From positions 1 to 64,000 of the forward strand of contig JAKUPL010000009.1 in assembly GCA_022449455.1 (NCBI GenBank): a stretch of DNA of 64,000 bases, written 5' to 3'. Shown piece by piece: positions 18,234 through 25,907 of the stretch (positions are counted from its first letter, which is position 1; the number at the start of each line of letters is the position of its first letter). Under the pieces are notes generated by a model, which was not told the DNA's origin, searched no databases, and saw nothing but the letters and a program-made list of their open reading frames with translations. Position numbers and translations under genes: made by a program. This stretch comes from Alcanivorax sp. (GTDB taxonomy: Bacteria; Pseudomonadota; Gammaproteobacteria; Pseudomonadales; Alcanivoracaceae).

Positions 18234-18381
18234 GATACAGGATGCAGGATTCAGGCGCGAAGACAGGCTCGTGGGGGCTGTTTGGCCCAACCTCCGCGCT
18301 GAAACCTTTATTCGCGGGTACGGCTTCTGCCATCACGAGCAACCGAACCGCGCCTGAATCCTGAATCCTGAATCCTGCATC
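18234..18381. repeat. Heptamer-armed inverted element B1 (GGATNCA type)
   Basis: The left arm (18234-18254) has three units, GATACAG, GATGCAG and GATTCAG. The right arm (18354-18381) has four inverse units, CTGAATC three times then CTGCATC. Inner bases CAGGCGCG and CGCGCCTG extend the stem. The core holds CGCGGGTACGGC (18313-18324), one mismatch from the core motif of other elements. It fills the atuA-atuB spacer and stops next to the atuA stop codon. Confidence 0.92.
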
Positions 18382-18398
18382 GCGCGCCTAGGGCGCGC
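18382..18398. repeat. Perfect palindrome across the atuA stop codon
   Basis: GCGCGCC (18382-18388) and GGCGCGC (18392-18398) form a perfect 7-bp stem with a 3-base loop. On the minus strand the stem and loop contain the atuA TAG. No T-run follows, so a simple terminator is unlikely. Confidence 0.7.
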
Positions 18399-20175
18399 TT
18401 ACCTCATTAGCGATTTCCTCGCTCACCGCGATCGGCATATCCAGCAACTGCTGGGCGAACGCCTTGCCCTGGGGGTCGATGCGCAGGCTGGCGATGCCGC
18501 CGCCGCCCAGGGCGTGACGCAGCAGGAAGTTGAAGGCATCGAAGCCGGGCAGTTCCCAATGGCTGACGCTGCCGGTCTCCGGGTCCAGTACGTGCTGCAT
18601 ATAGTCGGCCACGGCGCCGTCGCTGAGCGCGGCGCGCAGGTAGGGCACATAGTCCGGGCGGCGTGCCATCACGCCGATGTTGGCGTGGTCGCCCTTGTCG
18701 CCGGAGCGCGCCCAGGCCAGTTTCACCAGCGGCACGCTGGTCTCGCCGGTGGCGGTGTCGCTGCCGTTGGTGTCCGGCAGGCCGGCCACGTCCAGGGGTG
18801 TGCCCACCGGCACGCCCACTTCCGTGGGGGTGCCGTCCAGGTCCACGGTGGCGGTCACGTCCACCTTGGGCACCAGGGTGGAGAACAGGCGGATGCGCGG
18901 CACCGGCTTGGGCCGCCCGCCGACCAGCCCGGACAGCCCCGGCGCCATGCCGGTGGCGGCCTGGGCGATTTCCCGGGCAAACAGGCCCAGCGCCTTGCGG
19001 TCATCGTGCAGGGCGGCGATTTTGACCACCACCTCGCGGGTGTCCTCCCGGCGGGCGTGGGTGCCGTAGGTGGCTTCGCTACCCAGAATTTCCACGCTGG
19101 TGTCGCGGAACGGGGCCAGCCCCAGTTGTTCGAACAGACGGCCGGTTTTGGCGAGGATGGCGTCGGCCACGACGCGGCCCTTGGCGGGGGCGTCCAGCCC
19201 GGCCATCAAAAACGACACGGTGATGCGCTGGCCGTCGGGCCAGGTGGCGGACACCTTATAGGTGTCGGTGGGCGGCCGGCCGCGGGCGCCGCTCACGCGC
19301 ACCCGGTTGTCGCCGTCCTGCTCCAGGGTCACGCGGGTAAAGTCGCACACCACGTCGGGAAGCATATAGGCACGGGGGTCGCCGATTTCGTACAGCACCT
19401 GTTCGCCCACCGTGGCCCGGGTGACCAGGCCGCCGGTGCCCGGCGGTTTGGTGACCACGAAGCTGCCGTCGGCGTGGCATTCGGCGATCGGGAAGCCCAT
19501 GTCGTGGAAATCCGGTACCTGGCGCCAGTCGGTGAAGTTGCCGCCGGTGCACTGGGCGCCGCATTCGATCACGTGGCCGCACAGCGAGCCCTGGGCGAGC
19601 TTGTCGTAGTCGTCGTCGGCCCACTGGAATTCGTGCATCAGCGGCCCCAGCGCCAGGGCCGAGTCGGCGATGCGTCCGGTCAGCACCAGGTCGGCGCCGG
19701 CGTCCAGCGCCGCCTTGATCGGCAGCGCCCCCAGGTAGGCGTTCATGGTCACCGTCATCGGCGGCAGCGGCGCGCCGCTGTCCAGCTCCTTGCACCCGGC
19801 GAACTGGTCGCGCCGGCCGTTCAGGTCGTCGCCTTCCACCAGGGCGATTTTCAGATCCACGCCGGCGGCCTCGAACACCTTGCGCAGGGCGTCGCGGCAG
19901 GCTCGCGGATTGACCCCGCCGGCGTTGCTGATCACCTTGATCTTCCGGTCGCGGATGTCCCGGGCCAGCGGCGCCATCACCTGGTCCACGAAATCGTGGG
20001 CGTAGCCGGCGTTCGGGTCCTTCATACGGGCCCCGGCCATGATCGAGAGCGTGACTTCCGCCAGGTAGTCGAACACCAGATAGTCGATGTCCCCCTGGCG
20101 CACCAATTGAAAGGCGGCACTGTTGGTGTCGCCCCAGAAACCGGCGGCGCAGCCGATGCGAACGGGTTCGGTCAT
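18388..20175 (-). CDS. atuA: Acyclic terpene utilisation protein AtuA
   Basis: This 595-aa protein is of the AtuA (DUF1446) family, which is required for growth on citronellol and geraniol but whose reaction is not established. It begins [20 protein letters not shown]. Conserved blocks include [47 protein letters not shown] and, near the C-terminus, [15 protein letters not shown]. The frame extends upstream to 20475, but the ATG at 20175 matches the family start. It is the first gene of the minus-strand atu operon and faces atuR across the operator. Confidence 0.93.
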   Translation of the reverse strand: MTEPVRIGCAAGFWGDTNSAAFQLVRQGDIDYLVFDYLAEVTLSIMAGARMKDPNAGYAHDFVDQVMAPLARDIRDRKIKVISNAGGVNPRACRDALRKVFEAAGVDLKIALVEGDDLNGRRDQFAGCKELDSGAPLPPMTVTMNAYLGALPIKAALDAGADLVLTGRIADSALALGPLMHEFQWADDDYDKLAQGSLCGHVIECGAQCTGGNFTDWRQVPDFHDMGFPIAECHADGSFVVTKPPGTGGLVTRATVGEQVLYEIGDPRAYMLPDVVCDFTRVTLEQDGDNRVRVSGARGRPPTDTYKVSATWPDGQRITVSFLMAGLDAPAKGRVVADAILAKTGRLFEQLGLAPFRDTSVEILGSEATYGTHARREDTREVVVKIAALHDDRKALGLFAREIAQAATGMAPGLSGLVGGRPKPVPRIRLFSTLVPKVDVTATVDLDGTPTEVGVPVGTPLDVAGLPDTNGSDTATGETSVPLVKLAWARSGDKGDHANIGVMARRPDYVPYLRAALSDGAVADYMQHVLDPETGSVSHWELPGFDAFNFLLRHALGGGGIASLRIDPQGKAFAQQLLDMPIAVSEEIANEVSAP

Positions 20176-20213
20176 GAAACGGGTCCTGATTGCCGGGATT
20201 CGAAGGTTTCCGT

Positions 20214-20243
20214 ACACTACCAAGCAAGCGCTTGGTTTGGCAA
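20214..20243 (-). promoter_or_regulatory. atuA promoter with overlapping TetR-type operator
   Basis: On the minus strand TTGCCA (complement of 20238-20243), an 18-base spacer and TAGTGT (complement of 20214-20219) form a plausible sigma70 promoter for atuA. The spacer contains the palindrome CAAGCGCTTG (20225-20234), extended to the imperfect inverted repeat CCAAGCAAGCG / CGCTTGGTTTGG. Its size and position, between atuA and the divergent TetR gene, suit an AtuR operator that represses both genes until a terpenoid CoA ester is bound. Confidence 0.7.
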
Positions 20244-20326
20244 TGGCCAATGCCGTCGGCATCCGTCGCCCGCTTGCAGCTTGCCGCCCGCGGCCGTTTA
20301 ATGCGCCCCTGAGTAAGGAGCCCCCC

Positions 20327-20917
20327 ATGCCCGACAACCCGTCCATCCACGGTATCGACGATTCGCCCCGCGGACGCTTGCTGAGCGCCGCCGCCCAGCT
20401 GTTCCGCGAGAAGGGCTTCGATCGCACCACGGTGCGCGACATCGCCGCCGCGGTGGGCATCCAGAGCGGCTCCATCTTTCATCACTTCAAGAGCAAGGAG
20501 GACATCCTCTACTCGGTGATGGAGGAAGTGATCCGCTTCAATACCGAACGGCTGCGCCAGGCGGTGGCCGCCGCCGACACCCCCAGGGAGCAGCTGCGCC
20601 ACCTGATCAGCGCCGAACTCACCGCCACCGTGGGCGACACCCGTGAAGCGATGACGGTGATGGTCCAGGAGTGGCGCTGCCTCAGCGAGGACAATCAGCG
20701 CCGGGCCCTGGCTCTGCGCGACGTCTACGAGCGCCTGTGGCTGGACGTGCTGGGCCGGCTGCACGAGCAGGGCGTGTTCCGCGCCGACCCATTCATTATC
20801 CGGCGCCTGCTTACCGGCATGATCGGCTGGACGCCGAACTGGTTCAGCACCAACCGGCGGCTGTCGGTGGACGACCTGGCCACGCTCATCCTCGAGCGGG
20901 TGGTGGGCGAGCCATGA
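20327..20917 (+). CDS. atuR: TetR-family repressor of the atu operon
   Basis: The 196-aa protein has a TetR helix-turn-helix at residues 15-60 ([21 protein letters not shown], then [11 protein letters not shown]) and an all-helical ligand domain. AAGGAG lies 9 bases upstream of the ATG; the longer frame upstream would run through the operator region and is rejected. The gene is divergent from atuA, as atuR is in P. aeruginosa, where AtuR represses the cluster. The 3' end overlaps the next ATG in ATGA. Confidence 0.88.
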   Translation: MPDNPSIHGIDDSPRGRLLSAAAQLFREKGFDRTTVRDIAAAVGIQSGSIFHHFKSKEDILYSVMEEVIRFNTERLRQAVAAADTPREQLRHLISAELTATVGDTREAMTVMVQEWRCLSEDNQRRALALRDVYERLWLDVLGRLHEQGVFRADPFIIRRLLTGMIGWTPNWFSTNRRLSVDDLATLILERVVGEP

Positions 20918-21114
20918 TCGGCAACGGCCTCGCCTGGGGGCGCCACACCATCATCGAGGAAGGCGAGCTGGACCCGGCCACCTGGCAGCTGCGGGTGGAC
21001 CATTATCTGGTGGCGGGTCCCGACGGCCGGCCGCTGCCGGGCCGGTTCGCCAGCCTGGAGGCCGCCAAAGCCTTTATCGAGGGGCGGGAAGAGGGCGGTC
21101 CGGGCAATTTATGA
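20914..21114 (+). CDS. Small hypothetical protein coupled to atuR
   Basis: This 66-aa protein has no recognised motif. Its ATG overlaps the atuR stop. The sequence is amphipathic and acidic, with repeated turn-like segments (VAGPDGRPLPGRF) followed by a short helix (LEAAKAFIEG). It has no signal peptide, membrane segment or cysteines. Operon position suggests it is made with AtuR, but no function can be inferred. Confidence 0.65.
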   Translation: MIGNGLAWGRHTIIEEGELDPATWQLRVDHYLVAGPDGRPLPGRFASLEAAKAFIEGREEGGPGNL

Positions 21115-21144
21115 ACGAACGGTGTCCGCGGGGTAAAAAAGCCG

Positions 21145-21172
21145 TTGACACCCGGGGCCCAATCCCTAAAAT
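21145..21172 (+). promoter_or_regulatory. Strong sigma70 promoter of the tRNA-Val/tRNA-Asp operon
   Basis: TTGACA at 21145-21150 and TAAAAT at 21167-21172 are separated by 16 bases. The GC-rich stretch after the -10 (GGCGCCCAC) resembles the discriminator of stringently controlled stable-RNA promoters. Confidence 0.85.
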
Positions 21173-21201
21173 GGCGCCCACTTCGCAACGCGAAGCCCAG
21201 A

Positions 21202-21277
21202 GGGTGGTTAGCTCAGCTGGGAGAGCATCTGCCTTACAAGCAGAGGGTCGGCGGTTCGATCCCGTCACCACCCACCA
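21202..21277 (+). tRNA. tRNA-Val (anticodon TAC)
   Basis: The 76-nt gene folds as a cloverleaf: acceptor GGGTGGT pairs with ACCACCC, the D-arm is GCTCAGCTGGGAGAGC, and the anticodon stem-loop CTGCCTTACAAGCAG exposes TAC. The T-arm contains GGTTCGATCC, and the 3' CCA is encoded. It shares the strong upstream promoter with tRNA-Asp, 36 bases downstream. Confidence 0.97.
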
Positions 21278-21313
21278 GTTTCCCAAGTCGGGCCCAGGCC
21301 CGCGGGGAGAGTC

Positions 21314-21390
21314 GGAGCGGTAGTTCAGTTGGTTAGAATACCGGCCTGTCACGCCGGGGGTCGCGGGTTCGAGTCCCGTCCGCTCCGCCA
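21314..21390 (+). tRNA. tRNA-Asp (anticodon GTC)
   Basis: The 77-nt gene has the acceptor stem GGAGCGG / CCGCTCC, the D-arm TTCAGTTGGTTAGAA, and the anticodon stem-loop CCGGCCTGTCACGCCGG with anticodon GTC. The T-loop is GGTTCGAGTCC and CCA is encoded. It is the second tRNA of the operon and is followed by a rho-independent terminator. Confidence 0.97.
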
Positions 21391-21436
21391 CTTCTTCATG
21401 ATCTTTTCTCCTTGATAGACATTTGCAGTTATTTTG

Positions 21437-21465
21437 GCGCCGGCTGTTTCAGCCGGCGCTTTTTG
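21437..21465 (+). terminator. Rho-independent terminator of the tRNA operon
   Basis: GCGCCGGCTG (21437-21446) pairs perfectly with CAGCCGGCGC (21450-21459) around a TTT loop, and TTTTT follows. Confidence 0.92.
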
Positions 21466-21593
21466 TTTGTCCGGCGCCCGCCGGGAACTCTTCGCCCCCA
21501 GCCCCCTCTAAAATCCCAAGCGGCCAGCGGAACGGCCGTGTTCATCAAACCGTCACGAGCCCTGGCTTACCCTTCCGGCGAAGTGACGTGGAA

Positions 21594-21650
21594 ATGAAAA
21601 AACAGAAACGAAAAGAGAAAACGCGACGAAAGGAGTCTCACCATGGATGA
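21594..21650 (+). CDS. Possible 18-aa strongly basic peptide
   Basis: ATG at 21594 opens an 18-codon frame, MKKQKRKEKTRRKESHHG, with nine Lys/Arg residues. Its TGA overlaps the start of the acidic mini-ORF downstream. The ribosome-binding site is weak (GTGGAA). The A-rich stretch may instead be an unstructured leader that helps translation of the next ORF. Confidence 0.3.
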   Translation: MKKQKRKEKTRRKESHHG

Positions 21651-21741
21651 CTATCTGGAAGACCAAATCGAAGAGAAACTGTGGCTGGAAAGCCTTGATG
21701 AACTGGACGACGATCTGTGCGACGACGGCGTGGAGCTGTAA
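21643..21741 (+). CDS. 32-aa highly acidic small protein
   Basis: A strong AAAGGAG lies 7 bases before the ATG. The 32-residue product (MDDYLEDQIEEKLWLESLDE and 12 more) has about 15 Asp/Glu residues, one Cys and a single Lys, and could form an amphipathic helix. I do not recognise the family. It could be a real small protein or, less likely, a leader peptide, since no terminator or attenuator follows. Its own promoter is not obvious after the tRNA terminator at 21465. Confidence 0.6.
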   Translation: MDDYLEDQIEEKLWLESLDELDDDLCDDGVEL

Positions 21742-22042
21742 GCTCCTGCCCCCGTCGCCTCTGATGTTCCCCTCCGTTTCACCCTTCTCCCCACCCTGTT
21801 CCTGATCCAACCCTGACCGCACCGATGCCGCGCCGCACGGCGCCGCCCCCCGCTTTGTGTTTGGTGATCCGCTTCCTTGTTTTGCCGACCCGGCGCTGTC
21901 TATGCTGCGCCCATCCGGAATGCCGTTCGAACCGGACGAAATGGGGACTGACCGAAAGGGGCAGGGAGTGACACCGGGCGTCACTTGTTACCACTCTCCA
22001 CCGATAAAAAGCGGCAACGATAACAACGAAAGGGAAGGCGTT
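21742..22042. other. Gap with no gene before the coiled-coil protein
   Basis: The 301-bp spacer has no coding sequence I can support. GTGAC (21968-21972) and GTCAC (21980-21984) form a small inverted repeat 58 bases before the next start, possibly an operator or part of the leader. A less GC-rich stretch (21990-22040) precedes the start codon. Confidence 0.4.
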
Positions 22043-23416
22043 ATGGCGGTCTCGTCCGTAACCTCCGAAGCGATTCTGTTCTTCGAACCGGGCGGCATTG
22101 GTAAAAGCATGCTGTTCGCCGATTTCGAAGCGATTCTCGACGGCATGGTGGGGGTGCCGGAATACGCGGGCCGGGAAATGCGCGGCGCTTACTGCGTGGT
22201 CAACGGCCGCCTGAAGGTCAAGGCTCTGGTGCTGTTCCTGATCGATTTCGATAACGACGGCATGGCCGACCACACCTGGAATATGCCGTTGCGGCATCTG
22301 GCCGAACACGGCGGCCCCGGGCCGGATATGGGCGCCGGGCCGATCCGTCTGGCGTGCCGCAGTCAGTGCCCGGTGGCCTGGCACCAGGACCAGTTGTGGG
22401 ACCCCTCCATGAAGCCCGGTGCCAACGATTTCGTGGCGGCGCGGGATCTGCTGCGCCGGCGCGGCGCCAAGATGGGCCTGGAAGTGGACGAGGACCTGCC
22501 GCCGGAGGGGGAGGTGCCGACCCTGGCCGGCGAGGTGCCCACGGTTCGGCCGGTGCGCGAGGAGGGCGACCCGGAGCGGGTGCGCCTGGCGCGGACCATC
22601 AAGGAGCTGCGGCTGCGCATCCATACCCTGGAAACCGGGCAGAAGGAGGAACTGGCGCGACTGCGCTACGCCCGGCAACAGAAGGAGGAGATCCTCAGCG
22701 CCCAGCTGGAGAAAGTGCTGACCCAGTTCAAGACCCTGAAATCCCAGAACTCCGCCCTGCGTGAGCAGAACGACTCGCTCAAGGCCCAGGCCGAAGCGCT
22801 GCGGAACAGCCTGGAGGAACAGGCGCGCAGTCTGGAAGAGCAGGCCGGCCGCGACGCGGAGCAGGGCAGCCGTCTGGAACGCCTCACCGAGCAATACCGG
22901 CTCAATCTGGAGCAGCGCCTGGATGAGGAGCGCGCCCGGCTGGCCGGCGAAATCCACAGCCGCGAAATGGACGTGCTGAACCGCGACGAGGTGATCGGCC
23001 AACTGCGCGGTGAAATCGCCGATCTGAAACGGGAGCACCTGCAGGTGGCCCACTCCGGCGCCCGCAAGATGCTGGAGAGGCTGGAGGACCTGGGTCTCAG
23101 CTTTATCGCCTTTCATCCCGGCGCCGGGCATGTGTCGGTGGGCGCCGACCAGATCGCCGATTACATGAACAATCCCCAGGCGTTCGCCGCGCGCAAGTGC
23201 CTGGTCACCGAGGACCACTATCGGGCTTGGCTGGCGCACTACGAGAACCCGGTGTGCCAGGTGGCGGTGGGGCCGGAGCAGACGCCCTGCGGCAAGCGGG
23301 TGATCCGTGTCGATGTGCCCAACCAGTTCAAACCCGGCGTGTCCGATTGCAACTCCAACCGGTGCCCGCATTGCCGCTCGGATTCGTCCATCGACAATGT
23401 GTTGAGGTTTCGGTAG
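22043..23416 (+). CDS. Coiled-coil protein with C-terminal Cys-rich segment, function unknown
   Basis: The 457-aa protein has three parts. The N-terminal globular domain (1 to about 160) includes FFEPGGIGKSMLFADFEAIL and LIDFDNDGMADHTWNM. A long charged coiled coil rich in Glu, Arg, Gln and Leu spans about 175-350. The C-terminal domain has five cysteines ending in CNSNRCPHC, which looks like a small zinc site. The start at 22043 has GGGAAGG before it; the frame is open further upstream but lacks a better start. Similar proteins beside nadK in pseudomonads are sometimes labelled chromosome-partitioning-like, without evidence I know of. It is probably cytoplasmic. Confidence 0.75.
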   Translation: MAVSSVTSEAILFFEPGGIGKSMLFADFEAILDGMVGVPEYAGREMRGAYCVVNGRLKVKALVLFLIDFDNDGMADHTWNMPLRHLAEHGGPGPDMGAGPIRLACRSQCPVAWHQDQLWDPSMKPGANDFVAARDLLRRRGAKMGLEVDEDLPPEGEVPTLAGEVPTVRPVREEGDPERVRLARTIKELRLRIHTLETGQKEELARLRYARQQKEEILSAQLEKVLTQFKTLKSQNSALREQNDSLKAQAEALRNSLEEQARSLEEQAGRDAEQGSRLERLTEQYRLNLEQRLDEERARLAGEIHSREMDVLNRDEVIGQLRGEIADLKREHLQVAHSGARKMLERLEDLGLSFIAFHPGAGHVSVGADQIADYMNNPQAFAARKCLVTEDHYRAWLAHYENPVCQVAVGPEQTPCGKRVIRVDVPNQFKPGVSDCNSNRCPHCRSDSSIDNVLRFR

Positions 23417-23551
23417 GGGGTTCTGAAGGTCCGGTGAGAGAAGTCCGAGAGTGCACCGTGAGGGATTGGTAAGTTTTTTGCAGGGTACGCGGTGAAGCGT
23501 ATCGAAAAAGAATCCGAAAACAGAATTTGAAACAGAGGGGAAGGGGTGGTC

Positions 23552-24619
23552 ATGGCCCAATCCATCGATAAGCGCCTGCTGCAGACCTTCGTGCCGGTGA
23601 ACGCTCTGTCCGGTGACCAGCTCGACTGGCTGCTCGACCAGCAGGAGGTACGCCGCTACGAAGCCGGCGACATCCTGTTCCGCCAGGGCGACCGGGACAA
23701 CACCACCATCTACCTGCTCAGCGGCCAGGTGGAGCTGTTCAGCGAGCGCGGCGAACGCAGCGTGGTGAGCGCCGGCGACGGCGCCTCCTGGCACCCGCTC
23801 GGCCACTTCCAGCCCCGTCGCGACGACTGCCGGGCGCTCACCGAGGTGAGCGTGGTGCGCTTCGACAGCTTCCGGCTGGACACCATCCTGTCCTGGGATC
23901 AGTCCGCGGGCTACGTGATTCTCGACATCAACGCCAACGCCGCCTATCAGCACGACCGGGAGTGGATGATCCGGTTGCTCAAATCCAACCTGTTTCACCG
24001 CGTGCCGCCCACCAACATTCTGGAGATTTTCCGCTGTCTGCACGCCCGCCGCTGCAAGGAGGGCGAGGCCATCGTCCGCCAGGGGGAGGAGGCGGACTGC
24101 TGCTACATCATCAAGGAAGGCGTGTGCGAGGTGGCCATCGCCCTGGGCGGCGGCGAGCCCACGCCGGTGGCGATGCTGGAGGAGGGTCAGTGGTTCGGCG
24201 AGGAGGCGTTGCTCTCCGGCAAGCCCCGCAACGCCACCGTGACCATGGCCACCGACGGCGTGCTGATGCGCCTGGACCGTCAGGACTTCGACGCCCTGCT
24301 GCGCGAACCGGTGGTGCACACGGTCAGCGCCGGCGAGGCACGCGCCCGCATCGCCGCCGGCGGCCGCTGGCTGGACGTGCGCACCGGCGACGAATTCGAT
24401 CAGCAGCACCTGGCCGCCGCCGCCAATATGCCGCTGGGTGCCCTGCGCCTGAAATCCCGGCTGCTCGACCCGGGCCGCGCCTATGTGGCCTACTGCGACA
24501 CCGGCCGGCGTAGCGCCACGGCGGCATTTTTGTTAAAAAACGCCGGTTTGGACGTGTTCGTACTGGATGGCGGCCTGAACGCCAATACTGATACCCTGCA
24601 CGAATACCTCACCGAATAG
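23552..24619 (+). CDS. Tandem cyclic-nucleotide-binding domains fused to a rhodanese domain
   Basis: In this 355-aa protein the first cNMP-like domain (about 15-125) is degenerate. The second (about 140-250) keeps a canonical phosphate-binding cassette, FGEEALLSGKPRNATV. A C-terminal rhodanese domain (about 260-350) has the active-site loop CDTGRRSA with Cys315. It has no DNA-binding domain, so it is not a Crp-type transcription factor. A nucleotide-gated sulfur-transfer or signalling role is plausible. GAAGGGG lies before the ATG. It stands between the coiled-coil gene and nadK on the same strand. Confidence 0.85.
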   Translation: MAQSIDKRLLQTFVPVNALSGDQLDWLLDQQEVRRYEAGDILFRQGDRDNTTIYLLSGQVELFSERGERSVVSAGDGASWHPLGHFQPRRDDCRALTEVSVVRFDSFRLDTILSWDQSAGYVILDINANAAYQHDREWMIRLLKSNLFHRVPPTNILEIFRCLHARRCKEGEAIVRQGEEADCCYIIKEGVCEVAIALGGGEPTPVAMLEEGQWFGEEALLSGKPRNATVTMATDGVLMRLDRQDFDALLREPVVHTVSAGEARARIAAGGRWLDVRTGDEFDQQHLAAAANMPLGALRLKSRLLDPGRAYVAYCDTGRRSATAAFLLKNAGLDVFVLDGGLNANTDTLHEYLTE

Positions 24620-24666
24620 CCGTTCCCCGCACCGCCGGGGCCGGCGCTGGCAACGGGCCCCGGAAC

Positions 24667-25557
24667 GTGACCCAAGAAAAATTCCGCATGATCGGGCTGA
24701 TCGCCCGCTCGGAAAGCGAACAGGCGCTGTACTCCATGCGCCAGCTGATCCATTTTCTGCATGGCCGGGATTGCACCGTGATCCTGGAGAAGGGCATCGC
24801 CGACAGCCTGCCGGAAATGGGGCTGCAGGCCGCCAGCGCCGCGCAGATGGGCGACAGCTGCGACCTGGTGATCGTGATCGGCGGCGACGGCAGCCTGTTG
24901 GGCGCCGCCCGGGCGCTGGCCCGCTACGACATTCCGGTGCTGGGCATCAACCGGGGCCACCTGGGCTTTCTCACCGACATCCTGCCGTCGGAAATCGAAT
25001 CCCGGGTGGGGCAGGTGCTGGACGGCGACTACACCACCGAGCGACGCTTTCTGCTCGACATGGAGGTGCGCCGGGGCAAGACCGTGATGGGGCAGGGCAG
25101 CGCGCTCAACGACGTGGTGCTGCTGTCCGGTGACAGCGTGCACATGATCGATTTCGAGCTCAATATCGACGGTCACTTCGTTTACGCCCAGCGCTCCGAC
25201 GGCCTGATCGTGTCCACCCCCACCGGCTCCACCGCCTATGCGCTGTCCGGCGGCGGCCCGATCATGCACCCGCGCCTCAACGCCATGGTGATGGTGCCGC
25301 TCAATCCGCACACCCTGACCAGCCGGCCGCTGGTGGTGGACGGCGACAGCGAGATCAAGATCAAGATCACCACCGAGAAGGTCAATCCGCTGGTCAGCTG
25401 CGACGGCACCGCCGGCGTGCGCCTCAAGGTGGACGACGTCATCGCCATCCGCAAAAAGCCCCACCGGTTGCAGCTCATCCACCCGCCCGGCCACGATTTC
25501 TACCAGGCCTGCCGTTCCAAGCTGGGCTGGAGCACCCGCCCCGGCGACGGGCATTGA
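24667..25557 (+). CDS. nadK: NAD kinase
   Basis: NadK phosphorylates NAD to NADP. The 296-aa product has the family motif VIGGDGSLLGAAR near residue 75, and NRGHLGFLTD and DGLIVSTPTGSTAY, which line the NAD and catalytic sites. The start is GTG at 24667; an ATG at 24688 would remove residues that align with other NadK N-termini. It lies 47 bases after the rhodanese-fusion gene. Confidence 0.96.
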   Translation: MTQEKFRMIGLIARSESEQALYSMRQLIHFLHGRDCTVILEKGIADSLPEMGLQAASAAQMGDSCDLVIVIGGDGSLLGAARALARYDIPVLGINRGHLGFLTDILPSEIESRVGQVLDGDYTTERRFLLDMEVRRGKTVMGQGSALNDVVLLSGDSVHMIDFELNIDGHFVYAQRSDGLIVSTPTGSTAYALSGGGPIMHPRLNAMVMVPLNPHTLTSRPLVVDGDSEIKIKITTEKVNPLVSCDGTAGVRLKVDDVIAIRKKPHRLQLIHPPGHDFYQACRSKLGWSTRPGDGH

Positions 25558-25622
25558 GCCGCCCTTGCATCCCGTGTCCGACCCCCCATTTCATTACGCA
25601 CAGTTTCCGACAGGTACCCCCG

Positions 25623-25907
25623 ATGTCTTCCACCCCTTCCTTTGACCAGATGATCGATGCCATGACCCTGGAGGTCTGGCACAACATGCGCACCGCGGTG
25701 GAGACCGGCCGCTGGCCGGATGGGCGCCAGGTCAGCGACGAGCAGCGTCAGCTCTGCCTGCAGGCGGTGATCGCCTGGGAGGCGCGCAATCTGCCGGAGG
25801 AAGAACGCACCGGCTACGTGCCCAGCCATTGCAAGAGCCAGGGCGGCGCCGACGCGTCCGAGCAGCCGGTCTCGCTGCGCCCGGCCGGCCGGAAAGGAGA
25901 GCACTGA
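25623..25907 (+). CDS. DUF1315 (YeaC-like) protein
   Basis: The 94-aa cytoplasmic protein matches the YeaC/DUF1315 family through FDQMIDAMTLEVWHNMRTAV, ETGRWPDG and the final block CLQAVIAWE. The function is unknown. The stop overlaps the pepN start (TGATG), and the same pair near nadK is seen in Pseudomonas. The frame extends upstream to 25554, but ATG 25623 fits the family length. Confidence 0.85.
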   Translation: MSSTPSFDQMIDAMTLEVWHNMRTAVETGRWPDGRQVSDEQRQLCLQAVIAWEARNLPEEERTGYVPSHCKSQGGADASEQPVSLRPAGRKGEH

